DNA from: DATBHM01 sp963772375 | Lineage (GTDB): Bacteria > Actinomycetota > UBA4738 > JACQTL01 | Reading direction: 5' to 3' | NCBI GenBank assembly: GCA_963772375.1 | Contig: CAVYXG010000007.1 | Span: 1 to 64,000, forward strand | Length of the DNA stretch: 64,000 bases | Shown: in pieces, positions 52,535 to 61,488 of the stretch | How positions within the stretch are numbered: position 1 is the stretch's first letter | Layout of the letters: each line of letters begins with the position of its first letter | Position numbers and translations under genes: made by a program | The notes under the pieces: model-generated | The model's input: only the letters and a program-made list of their open reading frames with translations | Database searches by the model: none | What the model was told of the DNA's origin: nothing

Positions 52535-53641
52535 ATGCCCATCGAAGTGCGAAAGGTTCCGATCGAGAAGGTCACCGACGCGTCCGGGCTCGAGGAGCTC
52601 ATCGACAAGGGTGTCTTCGCAGCGGACGACGTCCTCGCGTGCATCGGGAAGACCGAGGGCAACGGCGGGGTCAACGACTACACGCGGATCCTGGCCGACC
52701 GCGCGTTCCGCGAGGTTCTGGTCGCCAAGGGCACGCGAACGAAGGAGGAGGTTGCCCAGGTTCCCCTCGTGTGGTCGGGCGGCACGGACGGCGTGCTGAG
52801 CCCGCACGCCGCGATCTTCGCCAAGGTCCCCGCGGAGAAGGCGCCGGTCACGGACGAGCCCCGCGTGTCCGTCGGCGTCGCCATGAGCGACCAGATTCTC
52901 CCGGAGGAGATCGGCTACCGCGCCATGATCGAGAAGGTCGCCGAGGGCGTCCACCGGGCCATGGCCGTCGCGGGGATCACCGATCCCAAGGACGTGCACT
53001 ACGTCCAGACCAAGACCCCGCTGCTGACCCTCGAGACCATCAACGAGGCCAGGGGCCGCGGCCACGAGGTGTGGACCGAGGACACCGGGTTCTCGATGGA
53101 CCTCTCGAACGGCACCACCGCGCTCGGCATCGCCGTCGCGCTGGGGGAGATCGAGATGCCCTCCGACGACCAGGTCATGAAGGACCTGTCGCTGTACTCC
53201 TCGGTGGCCTCGTGCTCCTCGGGCGTCGAGCTCGACCGCGCCCAGATCGTGGTCGTCGGCAACGTCGCCGGGATCGGGGGCCGGTACCGCGTCGGCCACT
53301 CCGTCATGGAGGACGCGCTCGACATGGACGGGATCTGGAGGGCCATCCGGAACGCCGGCCTCGAGGACCTTCCTGCCGACTGCCCGCATCCGCGGCACCT
53401 CAAGGGGCGGCTCGTCAACGTGTTCCTGAAGTGCGAGCCCGATCCCAGCGGGCGCATCCGCGGGAAGCGCAACATCATGCTCGACGACTCCGACGTCCAC
53501 TGGCACCGCCAGATCAAGGCGACCGTCGGAGGAGTCACCGCGGCCGTGACCGGCGACCCTGCCGCGTTCGTCTCGGTGGGAGCCGTCCACCAGGGTCCGT
53601 CGGGAGGCGGCCCCGTGGCGGCCATCGTCGACCTCGGGTGA
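52535..53641 (+). CDS. Ring-opening amidohydrolase (barbiturase/cyanuric acid hydrolase family)
   Basis: A 368-residue protein of the AtzD/barbiturase family, matching the usual size of about 365. The family segments are visible: IGKTEGNGGVNDYTR, WSGGTDGVLSPHA, MSDQILPEEIG, HYVQTKTPLLT, SVASCSSGVELDRAQIVVVGN and VSVGAVHQGPSGGGPV. The three repeated domains each supply a Ser and a Lys to a threefold active site. Members open barbiturate or cyanurate rings. The neighbouring pyrimidine permease and Mo hydroxylase favour barbiturase, producing ureidomalonate from barbiturate. The ATG at 52535 was chosen for its GAGGGAG upstream. Confidence 0.87.
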   Translation: MPIEVRKVPIEKVTDASGLEELIDKGVFAADDVLACIGKTEGNGGVNDYTRILADRAFREVLVAKGTRTKEEVAQVPLVWSGGTDGVLSPHAAIFAKVPAEKAPVTDEPRVSVGVAMSDQILPEEIGYRAMIEKVAEGVHRAMAVAGITDPKDVHYVQTKTPLLTLETINEARGRGHEVWTEDTGFSMDLSNGTTALGIAVALGEIEMPSDDQVMKDLSLYSSVASCSSGVELDRAQIVVVGNVAGIGGRYRVGHSVMEDALDMDGIWRAIRNAGLEDLPADCPHPRHLKGRLVNVFLKCEPDPSGRIRGKRNIMLDDSDVHWHRQIKATVGGVTAAVTGDPAAFVSVGAVHQGPSGGGPVAAIVDLG

Positions 53642-53683
53642 GCGGGGCGATCCACATGCGCCGAGGTTCGTGAGGAGGCCTGC

Positions 53684-54499
53684 ATGATCACCACGTTCAA
53701 GTACCGGGCTCCCGTGACGCGGGCGGACCTGCACGGCCTCCTCGCGGACCACGGGAGCGACGCCAGGCTCCTGGCGGGTGGGACCGACCTGCTCGGCGAC
53801 ATCCGCATGGGCCTGCGCCATCCCGAGGTGGTCGTCGACCTGAAGAGGGTCGCCGACTTCCCGGGCATCACCTGGAGCGGGACCGATGGGCTCACCATCG
53901 GTCCCACCGTCACCATCTCCGACGTCCTCGGGAGTGGCGTGATCCGGGAACGGTTCCCGATTCTCTCCGCGTGCGCCCAGGACCTGGCCTCGCACCAGAT
54001 CCGCAACCGGGCAACGGTGGTGGGCAACATCGTCAACGCGTCCCCGTGCTCGGACATGGCGCCCGGGCTGCTGTGCCTGGGGGCGCGGGCGGTCATCTCG
54101 TCGGCCCGCGGCCGGCGGGAGGTCCCCCTGCAGGAGTTCTTCGCCGGAGTGAAGGAGACCGTGCTCGAGCCGGACGAGGTCCTCGAGAGGCTCGTGGTCC
54201 CACCCGAGTCGGCGGGCACCCGCGGGAGCTACCGCAAGCTCAAGCGCATCAACGGCCACGACCTCGGCATCGTCGGCGTGGCCCTGTCGAAGCACGAGGG
54301 GCTGCTCCGGCTGGGGATCAGCTCGTGCGCCCCGACGCCGCTGTCGGTGAACGGTCTGCCCGAGACCGCCGAGGCCGATGCGGTCGTCGCCGCGGCCCGA
54401 GCCGCGATCAAGCCCATCAGCGACGTGCGGGCCAGCAAGGAGTACCGCGAGTTCATGGTCGAGGTGTTCGTTCGGAGACTGCACCAGGAGGTGGCGTGA
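53684..54499 (+). CDS. Molybdenum hydroxylase FAD-binding subunit
   Basis: A 271-residue medium subunit of the xanthine dehydrogenase/CO dehydrogenase family. FAD contacts are AGGTDLLGDIRMGL near 30 and the IRNRATVVGNIVNASPCSD segment near 110, followed by a C-terminal domain with RINGHDLGIVGVALS. It passes electrons between the Fe-S subunit and an acceptor. It begins 42 bases after the amidohydrolase and its stop shares one base with the next start, so the three subunits are translated together in the order medium, small, large. Confidence 0.9.
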   Translation: MITTFKYRAPVTRADLHGLLADHGSDARLLAGGTDLLGDIRMGLRHPEVVVDLKRVADFPGITWSGTDGLTIGPTVTISDVLGSGVIRERFPILSACAQDLASHQIRNRATVVGNIVNASPCSDMAPGLLCLGARAVISSARGRREVPLQEFFAGVKETVLEPDEVLERLVVPPESAGTRGSYRKLKRINGHDLGIVGVALSKHEGLLRLGISSCAPTPLSVNGLPETAEADAVVAAARAAIKPISDVRASKEYREFMVEVFVRRLHQEVA

Positions 54500-54993
54500 T
54501 GCGGATCTCGGTCACCGTCAACGGTCGCGTCTACGAGCGCGACATCGAGGAGCACCTAACGCTCCTGCGCTTCCTCAGGGAGGAGTTGGAGCTGACGGGC
54601 ACCAAGGAGGGGTGCGCCGCCGGTGAGTGCGGCGCGTGCACCGTGTACCTGAACGGGATCACGGTGAACTCCTGCCTGGTGCTCGCCGCCGAGGCGGACG
54701 GCGCACTGATCGAGACGATCGAGGGCGAGGCCTCGGACGGCGCGCTGTCGCCGGTCCAGGAGGCGTTCGACCGCAACCACGCCGTCCAGTGTGGGTTCTG
54801 CACGAGCGGCATGATCATGTCGATCAAGGAGCTGCTGAAGACCAACCCCACCCCTTCCGTCGACGAGATCAAGGACGGCATCGAGGGGAACTTCTGCCGC
54901 TGCACCGGCTACCTGCAGATCATCGAGGCGGTCCTCGACGCGTCCGGACAGCTCACCGAGGACACGAAGGGGGAGCTGCAGCATGTCTCGTGA
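54499..54993 (+). CDS. Molybdenum hydroxylase 2Fe-2S subunit
   Basis: A 164-residue small subunit. The plant-type ferredoxin cluster is bound by CAAGECGACTVYLNGITVNSC near 40-60, and the second, helical-domain cluster by CGFCTSGM and CRCTGY. Both sets of cysteines are complete. It relays electrons from the molybdenum centre to FAD. The stop lies inside the start of the large subunit (11-base overlap). Confidence 0.92.
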   Translation: MRISVTVNGRVYERDIEEHLTLLRFLREELELTGTKEGCAAGECGACTVYLNGITVNSCLVLAAEADGALIETIEGEASDGALSPVQEAFDRNHAVQCGFCTSGMIMSIKELLKTNPTPSVDEIKDGIEGNFCRCTGYLQIIEAVLDASGQLTEDTKGELQHVS

Positions 54994-57424
54994 TCAGCAC
55001 ACCTACGTCGGCACCGGGCACCCCCGCGTGGAGGCGGTCGGCAAGCTCACCGGGGAGGCGGTCTACGCGAGCGACATGACGCTGCCCGGCATGCTCCACG
55101 CCCGGGTCAAGGGGAGCCCTCACGCCCGGGCGAAGATCCTGTCGATCGAGACCTCCAAGGCCGGGGCGCTGCCGGGCGTCCACGCCGTGCTCGTCGGCAG
55201 CGAGCTCCACGAGAAGCTCGGCCTGTACGTGGTCGACAAGGACATCCTGGCCAAGGACGTCGTCCGGCACTTCGGCGAGGCGGTCGCGGCCGTCGCCGCC
55301 GAGACGCCGGAGATCGCGTCGGAGGCGGTCGACCTCATCGAGGTGGACTACGAGGTGCTCGAACCCGTCCTCGACCAGATGAAGGCACTGGAGCCGGACG
55401 CGCCGCTCGTGCACCCCGACCTCGGCGACTACGAGTACGTCGAGGCGGCGTTCTCGCCGCAGCCCGGGACCAACGTCCCCAACCTCTCCAAGTTGCGGAA
55501 GGGCGACGTCGAGGCCGGGTTCGCCGAGGCGGAGTGGATCGTCGAGCGCGAGTACACGAACCCGTCGGTCCAGCACGTCCCGCTCGAGACGCACGTCGCG
55601 ATCGTCGAATGGCGTCAGGGCGACAACGTCACGATCTGGACGAGCGCGCAGTCGCCGTTCACCGTTCGGCAGCTGTTCTGCCACGCGTTCAAGCTCCCGC
55701 TGAACCAGGTGCGGGTGATCGTGCCGAATGTCGGCGGCGGGTTCGGCGGCAAGGCCGGCATCCACCTGGAGCCGCTCCTCGCCTGCCTGTCGCGGAAAGC
55801 CGGCGGACGGCCGGTGAAGTTCCAAGCGAGCCGGGAGGAGGAGTTCAGCCTCCTGCCGTGCCGGAGCGCGCTACGGTACCGCATCAAGACCGGCGTTCGC
55901 TCGGACGGGAAGATCACCGCCCAGCAGATGACGATGTACTGGGACGCCGGCGCGTACGCCGACTACGCGGTGAACGTCACCCGCGCGTCCGGGTACTCGG
56001 CCGCGGGGCCGTACGAGATCCCAAACGCCTGGATCGACGCGTACACGATCTACACGAACAAGCCCTACGGCACGGCGTACCGGGGGTTCGGACACGTCGA
56101 GTTCTTCTGGGGCCTGGAACGCCACATGGAGCTCGTCGCGAAGGCGATCGGCATGGACCCGCTCGAGTTCCGCCGCATCAACCTGCTGAAGCCGGGCTCC
56201 GTGACCCTGACCGGCGAGGTCATCACCGAGCACACCGGCGACCCGCTGAACTGCCTGGACGCGGCCGCCGAGGCGATCGGCTACGGGACGCTCACCCCCG
56301 AGGAGGAGGAACACCAGACGCGGACCGGACGGAGGATCGGCAAGGGCGTCGCCACGCTGCACAAGGCGCCGGCCATGCCGCCGTTCACCGCCACCGCGGC
56401 CGTCATCAAGATGAACTCCGACGGCTCGGTCATCGTGAACGTGTCCCTCACCGAGATCGGGCAGGGCTCGGCCACGGCGGTCGCCCAGATCGCGGCCGAC
56501 CGGCTGCGGTTCCCGATCGAGAAGGTGCGGGTCACGATCGACAAGGACACCGACAAGGACCCGTATGACTGGCAGACGGTCGCGTCGAAGGGCCTGATCC
56601 TCACCGGGAACGCCGTGATGCTGGCGTGCGACGACCTGCTCCGGCAGGCCTACGACGTCGCGGCCCAGGCGCTCCGCGCGAACCTCGAGGACCTCGACCA
56701 CGACGGCGAGCGGATCTTCTGCAAGCACCGCCCGGACGAGTCGGTCACCTTCGCGCAGCTGTCGATCGGCTACGCCTTCCCGAACGGCAACGCGATCGGC
56801 GGGCCGCTCGTGGGGGTCGGACGGTACGCGGCGCAGGGCCTGACCAACCTCGACAAGGCCACCGGGCAGGGTCTGCCCGCGCTCGACTGGACCTACGGCG
56901 CGCACGGCATCGTGGTCGCGGTCGACCCGGACACCGGCGAGTACGACCTCCTCAAGATCGCGTCGGTGTTCGACGTGGGGAAGGTCATCAACTCGGCGAT
57001 CGTCCGTGGCCAGGCCATCGGCGGGATGATCCAGGGCCTCGGGACCGCGGTCTGCGAGGGGTACATCTACGACGAGCAGGGCCACCTGTTGAACCCGTCG
57101 TTCACCGACAACAAGATCCCGACCGCGAAGGACCTGCCGCTCGAGATCTCCTCGATCGCGGTGGAGACCCCGCAACTGGACGGGCCGTTCGGAGCGCGCG
57201 GCGTCGGGGAGCACCCGATGATCTCCGTGGCGCCCGCCCTGGGGAACGCCATCGGTGACGCGATCGGTGCCGAGCTCCTGCACATGCCGATCCGGGCCGA
57301 GGATGTCTGGCGCGCCATCCGCGCGCACGAGCCGATCGACAACTGGATCACCCGGACCCCCGAGGGCTCCTGCCGGTCGAAGCTCCCCGACCGGCGGGAG
57401 GCGGAGGCGGCCGGGGCGCGCTGA
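54983..57424 (+). CDS. Molybdenum hydroxylase large (molybdopterin-binding) subunit
   Basis: An 813-residue large subunit. Features are the N-terminal opening GTGHPRVEAVGKLTGEAVYASD, the pterin-binding VGGGFGGKAG, the AYRGFGHVE loop, the QGSATAVAQIAAD region, and the catalytic glutamate in ARGVGEHPM near the C-terminus. The family hydroxylates purines, pyrimidines, nicotinate and aldehydes at carbon with water. In this operon the likely reaction is oxidation of uracil (or thymine) to barbiturate (or 5-methylbarbiturate), which would feed the neighbouring amidohydrolase. The loop residues that decide the substrate cannot be read from sequence alone. Confidence 0.9.
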   Translation: MSRDQHTYVGTGHPRVEAVGKLTGEAVYASDMTLPGMLHARVKGSPHARAKILSIETSKAGALPGVHAVLVGSELHEKLGLYVVDKDILAKDVVRHFGEAVAAVAAETPEIASEAVDLIEVDYEVLEPVLDQMKALEPDAPLVHPDLGDYEYVEAAFSPQPGTNVPNLSKLRKGDVEAGFAEAEWIVEREYTNPSVQHVPLETHVAIVEWRQGDNVTIWTSAQSPFTVRQLFCHAFKLPLNQVRVIVPNVGGGFGGKAGIHLEPLLACLSRKAGGRPVKFQASREEEFSLLPCRSALRYRIKTGVRSDGKITAQQMTMYWDAGAYADYAVNVTRASGYSAAGPYEIPNAWIDAYTIYTNKPYGTAYRGFGHVEFFWGLERHMELVAKAIGMDPLEFRRINLLKPGSVTLTGEVITEHTGDPLNCLDAAAEAIGYGTLTPEEEEHQTRTGRRIGKGVATLHKAPAMPPFTATAAVIKMNSDGSVIVNVSLTEIGQGSATAVAQIAADRLRFPIEKVRVTIDKDTDKDPYDWQTVASKGLILTGNAVMLACDDLLRQAYDVAAQALRANLEDLDHDGERIFCKHRPDESVTFAQLSIGYAFPNGNAIGGPLVGVGRYAAQGLTNLDKATGQGLPALDWTYGAHGIVVAVDPDTGEYDLLKIASVFDVGKVINSAIVRGQAIGGMIQGLGTAVCEGYIYDEQGHLLNPSFTDNKIPTAKDLPLEISSIAVETPQLDGPFGARGVGEHPMISVAPALGNAIGDAIGAELLHMPIRAEDVWRAIRAHEPIDNWITRTPEGSCRSKLPDRREAEAAGAR

Positions 57425-57450
57425 ACGCCGCGACCGCCAGCCAAGGGCGA

Positions 57451-57478
57451 GGGGCCGCCGGCCACCCCCGGCGGCCCC
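57451..57478. terminator. Hairpin terminator between the Mo hydroxylase and P-type ATPase genes
   Basis: A perfect 11-base-pair stem (GGGGCCGCCGG, 57451-57461, with 57468-57478) and a six-base loop lie 27 bases after the large-subunit stop and 32 bases from the convergent ATPase stop. Confidence 0.75.
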
Positions 57479-57509
57479 CGCCGCACCCCGCCCGGTCCGC
57501 GGACCTCGT

Positions 57510-60236
57510 TCAGGCCCGTTCGGTGCGCCGAGCCACGGCCTTGCCGAGCTCCCACAGCGCGAGGAGCACCACCGCCGGGATGAGCGCCCACCCGAATTGC
57601 TGGGAGTTGATCGGCGTCGTCCCGAGCAGCCGGTTGAACCCGTCCAACTGGGTGACCATGACCGCCAGCACGAACTCCCCGAGCGCCGCGTAGTTCATCT
57701 GCTTGCTGGCGAACGTGGCCGGCGTGAGGATCGACTCGGTCTCGCTGCGGCACTCGAACGCCGCGACGATCAGGGCGAGGGCGAAGGCCGTGAACGCGAT
57801 GGAGTTCCCGATTGCCAGGTTGCCGTACACGGACTGCCCGATGTCGATCAGGACGAGGTTCCCGATCGTGATGACCAGCCCGACCAGCACCACGCTCGTG
57901 ACCAGCCGCGGCGTCAGCACCGACGTCCCACGCGGCTTCGGCTGCAGCGACATCAACCCCGGCGTCTCCTTGTCGAACCCGAGCGCGAAGCCGAACGGGG
58001 CGTTCACGACGAAGTGGATCCACAGCACCTGGGCCGAGGTGAACGGCTCCCCCGCGGCGATGTTGAACAGGCTCGCCCCCAGGAACGACAGCACGAACGT
58101 GACCAGGAGCACCAGGACGAAGCGGATGTACTTCGTCAGGTTGTCGAAGATCTTCCGCCCGGCCTCGACGGCGAACACGATCGTGGCGAAGTTGTCGTCG
58201 GACAGGATCATCCGGCCGGCGTTCTTCGCCACGTCGGTGCCGCTCCCCATGGCGATCCCGATGTCGGCGGCCTTGATGGCCGGGGCGTCGTTCACTCCGT
58301 CGCCGGTCATGGCCACCACGTCACCCTTCTTCTTCAGCGTGTCGGCGAGGAGCACCTTGTGCTCCGGGGCCACGCGGCCCACCACGCCGATGTCCTCGAT
58401 GCGCGCGAGGCGCTCGTCCTCGGACAGGGCCGCGAAGTCTGCCCCGAGCATGGCCTCCCCGGGGATCCCCAGCTGCTTCGCGATCGCCGCGCCGGTGGTG
58501 ACATCGTCACCGGTGATCATGCGGACCCGGATGTGCGCCGCCTGGGCATTGGCCACCGCATCCCTGGATTCCGCGCGCGGCGGGTCGACCATGCCCACCA
58601 GGCTCGTCATCTCGAGGTCCGTGACGTAGTCGAGCAGGTTGCCGCCCGCGTCGAACTCAGCGGGGTCGAGGTCCCGGAACGCCGCCGCCATCACCCGGTA
58701 CCCGTCGTTCTCCATCCGGACCATCTGCTCCTCGCCGCGCGCGGCGAGGTCGTCGCTCCAGGGGATCGTCGTGTCGTTCGACCGGGCGGTTCCGGCCCGG
58801 TCAATGACGGCGGGGGCCGCGCCCTTCACGAAGCACCGGACCACCTGCTTCCCGGCCCCGTCCGTCACCCGGTTGAACGTGGCCATGAGCTTGTAAGTGG
58901 GGTCGAACGGCAGCGTGGCGAGCCGCGGCATGGCCTCGCGGGTGGCGTCGATGTCGAGCCCCGCCTTGTGGGCCAGCACGAGCAGCGCGCCCTCCGTCGG
59001 GTCGCCGACCACCTTGCCGTCCACCAGCTTGGCGTCGTTCGCCACGAGGTAGGGCAGGATCGCGCCCTCGATGGAGGCAGACGTCCCGGCCGCATGGTGG
59101 ACGCGGCCCCCGAGCTCGTACCCGGTTCCGGAGATCGTGTACCGATCGGTGGCGTCCACTACCTCGACCGCCGTCATCTGGTTCATCGTGAGGGTCCCGG
59201 TCTTGTCCGAGTTGATCGCGGACGTGAACCCGAGCGTCTCCACCGACGGCAGGTCCTTGACGATGGCGTTCCGTTTCGCGAGGTCGACCGCGCCGAGCGA
59301 CAGGATCGACTGGCTCACCGTGGGCAGGGCCTCGGGAATGGCCGCGATGGCCAGGGCCACGGCGCTCGTGAACAGCGCGTCCCAGGCCCCGCCACGGGCG
59401 CGGCCCAGGACGAACATCACGATCATCGTGAGGCCGGCCGCCGCCGCGATCCAGAGCGTGAGCCGATCGAGCTCCCGGTCGAGCGGTGACTGCTCCCGGG
59501 CCGTCGCGGCCAGCATCCCCGAGATCCTCCCCAGCTCGGTGTCGACGCCCGTGCCGGTGACGATCATGGTGCCGCTGCCGTGCGTGACCGGCGTGTTCAT
59601 GAACGCCATGTTGGTCTGGTCGCCGAGGTCGACATGGTCGCCGGACAGCGTCTCCGCGCCCTTCGCGGCCGGCGTGCTCTCGCCGGTCAGGGCCGACTCG
59701 TCGATCTGCAGGGCGCTGGCGGCGACGATACGGCCGTCGGCCGGCACCGAACCCCCCGCGGCGATGAGCACGGTGTCGCCCGCGACGACCTCCTCGGCGG
59801 GGATCTCCGACTCGACCCCGTCGCGGCGGACCCTCGCCGTCGCTTTCATCATGGACTTCAGCGCGTTCATCGCGCTCTCCGCCTTGCCCTCCTGGCGGAG
59901 CCCCATGACGGAGTTGAGCAGCGTGATCAGCAGGAGTAGCACGCCCGTCGAGAACTCCTTGATGACGAACGACACCCCCGCGGCGACCACCAGGATGATC
60001 TGCATGTAGCTGCGGTACTGGGCGAGGAACCGCTTCCAGCCAGGGACCGGCGGCTCGCCGGGGAGCGCGTTCGGTCCCGCCGTCCGCAGGAGCTCGGCGG
60101 CCGTCGACGCCGACAGCCCGTTGGCGGAGTCGGCCCCGAGCTTCGCCGTGACCTCCTCGGCGGTGAGCGAGTACCAGGGTGTGGGCTGCGCTCCCCCGGC
60201 CCGCTGCTCGGTGGAGGCGCTGATGGCTCTACCCAT
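57510..60236 (-). CDS. P-type cation-transporting ATPase
   Basis: A 908-residue pump of the P2 (Ca2+, Na+/K+-like) type. N-terminal actuator region (LTGES), phosphorylation motif SDKTGTLT with D344, nucleotide domain (FVKGAAPAVID), the hinge GDGVNDAPAIKAADIGIAMG, and ten membrane helices including the PEALP segment (IAAIPEALPTVSQSIL). PEALP with the surrounding acidic residues suggests Ca2+ or Na+ export. The ATG is one base after the stop of the PPK2 gene, so both are in one operon. The C-terminal helices carry the cation-transporting ATPase C domain. Confidence 0.9.
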   Translation of the reverse strand: MGRAISASTEQRAGGAQPTPWYSLTAEEVTAKLGADSANGLSASTAAELLRTAGPNALPGEPPVPGWKRFLAQYRSYMQIILVVAAGVSFVIKEFSTGVLLLLITLLNSVMGLRQEGKAESAMNALKSMMKATARVRRDGVESEIPAEEVVAGDTVLIAAGGSVPADGRIVAASALQIDESALTGESTPAAKGAETLSGDHVDLGDQTNMAFMNTPVTHGSGTMIVTGTGVDTELGRISGMLAATAREQSPLDRELDRLTLWIAAAAGLTMIVMFVLGRARGGAWDALFTSAVALAIAAIPEALPTVSQSILSLGAVDLAKRNAIVKDLPSVETLGFTSAINSDKTGTLTMNQMTAVEVVDATDRYTISGTGYELGGRVHHAAGTSASIEGAILPYLVANDAKLVDGKVVGDPTEGALLVLAHKAGLDIDATREAMPRLATLPFDPTYKLMATFNRVTDGAGKQVVRCFVKGAAPAVIDRAGTARSNDTTIPWSDDLAARGEEQMVRMENDGYRVMAAAFRDLDPAEFDAGGNLLDYVTDLEMTSLVGMVDPPRAESRDAVANAQAAHIRVRMITGDDVTTGAAIAKQLGIPGEAMLGADFAALSEDERLARIEDIGVVGRVAPEHKVLLADTLKKKGDVVAMTGDGVNDAPAIKAADIGIAMGSGTDVAKNAGRMILSDDNFATIVFAVEAGRKIFDNLTKYIRFVLVLLVTFVLSFLGASLFNIAAGEPFTSAQVLWIHFVVNAPFGFALGFDKETPGLMSLQPKPRGTSVLTPRLVTSVVLVGLVITIGNLVLIDIGQSVYGNLAIGNSIAFTAFALALIVAAFECRSETESILTPATFASKQMNYAALGEFVLAVMVTQLDGFNRLLGTTPINSQQFGWALIPAVVLLALWELGKAVARRTERA

Positions 60237-60237
60237 C

Positions 60238-61359
60238 TCAGGTGCCCTCGCCGGGAACCTCGACCGCGGGGGCCGATTCCCCGTCCGGGGATGCCTCCTG
60301 ATCCGAGGATGCCTCCTGATCCGAGGATGCCTCCTGATCCGAGGATGCCTCCTGACCGTTCCCCGCCTCAGCTTGCACGTTCTTCGACCGACGCTTCCCG
60401 TTCTTCGACGGGCGTTTGCCCTCCATCTCGGCCGCGAACGGGTCGCGTGGTGCGCCTTCCGGCGCCGTCGCCTCGAGCTCGACCTTCACGTCGGCGAGCG
60501 CCCCGCGGGCGTCGTCGGCGAGTACGGGGTACCGGGGGTCGATGTCCATCAGCGTGTGGGTGAGGATCGCGGACGCGCAGATCCGTGCGAACCACTTGTG
60601 GTCCGCGGGGATGACGTACCAGGGCGCCCACTCGGTGCTGGTCTTCGACAGCATGTCGGAGAACGCCTTCTGGTAGTCGTCCCAGTACGACCGCTCGTGC
60701 GCGTCCGCCGCGGAGAACTTCCAGTTCTTCTCGGGGAGGTCGATCCGGCGGAGGAACCGCCGGCGCTGCTCCTCCTTCGACAGGTTGAGGAACAGCTTCA
60801 CCACCTTGAAGCCGTTGTCGACCAGGTAGTGCTCCCACTCGTTGATCTCGTGGAACCGCCGGTTCCACACCCCGCTTCGCCGGACCGACTTCGGCAGCCG
60901 CTGGCGCACCAGGTTCTCGGGGTGCACCCGGACCACGAGCACCTCTTCGTAGTACGAGCGGTTGAAGATCGCGATGTCCCCGCGGTTCGGGAGGTTCCTG
61001 GCGTAGCGCCACAGGTAGTCGTGGTCCAGCTCCTCGGTCGACGGCACCTTGAAGCTGTGCACGGAGACCCCCTGCGGGTTCACACCGCTCATGACGTGGC
61101 GGATCGTCCCGTCCTTGCCTGCGGCGTCGAGGGCCTGGAGCACGACGAGCACGCCCCAGGTGTCCTGCGCCGCCAGGCGATCCTGGTATTCGGCGAGCAG
61201 CTCGACGCCCTTGCGGAGCAGTTCATCGCCGTCCTTCTTCTTCACGTAGTTGGCCCGATAGCCGGGATCGAAGTCGCGCGCGAGTCGCACCTTGGAGCCC
61301 GGTGCCACCCGCAACGGCTCGATGAGCTCTTCGATCCGCTTCGCCCGCTTGTCGCGCAC
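60238..61359 (-). CDS. ppk2: Polyphosphate kinase 2 (class III-like) with acidic repeat tail
   Basis: A 373-residue PPK2 protein. The Walker A is LDAAGKDGTIRHVMSGVNPQG near 80 and the Walker B is FNRSYYEEVLV; the lid region contains RRRFLRRIDLPEKNWKF. The NPQG and EELDHDYLWRYAR segments match class III members, which phosphorylate both AMP and ADP with polyphosphate. The last 60 residues are an acidic Ser/Asp/Gln/Glu tail with four EASSDQ units. The GTG at 61359 has GGGAGG five bases upstream, better than the ATG at 61461. It is directly followed by the P-type ATPase gene. Confidence 0.88.
   Translation of the reverse strand: MRDKRAKRIEELIEPLRVAPGSKVRLARDFDPGYRANYVKKKDGDELLRKGVELLAEYQDRLAAQDTWGVLVVLQALDAAGKDGTIRHVMSGVNPQGVSVHSFKVPSTEELDHDYLWRYARNLPNRGDIAIFNRSYYEEVLVVRVHPENLVRQRLPKSVRRSGVWNRRFHEINEWEHYLVDNGFKVVKLFLNLSKEEQRRRFLRRIDLPEKNWKFSAADAHERSYWDDYQKAFSDMLSKTSTEWAPWYVIPADHKWFARICASAILTHTLMDIDPRYPVLADDARGALADVKVELEATAPEGAPRDPFAAEMEGKRPSKNGKRRSKNVQAEAGNGQEASSDQEASSDQEASSDQEASPDGESAPAVEVPGEGT
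60290..60357 (-). repeat. 18-bp tandem repeats encoding EASSDQ
   Basis: GATGCCTCCTGATCCGAG is repeated exactly three times from 60290 to 60343 with a fourth partial copy to 60357. On the minus strand this encodes the acidic tail of PPK2. Exact identity points to recent slippage. Confidence 0.85.
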
Positions 61360-61488
61360 GTGAACCTCCCAGACGGCCTGCGCGCCGCCAGCGTGAACCG
61401 ATGTTCCGGGTGCTGGCAAGCATTCTTGTCCCCCATACGGGGTGAAATTCGACCGAAGCAACGGCAGCCGGGACGACCCGGCCGGCGG

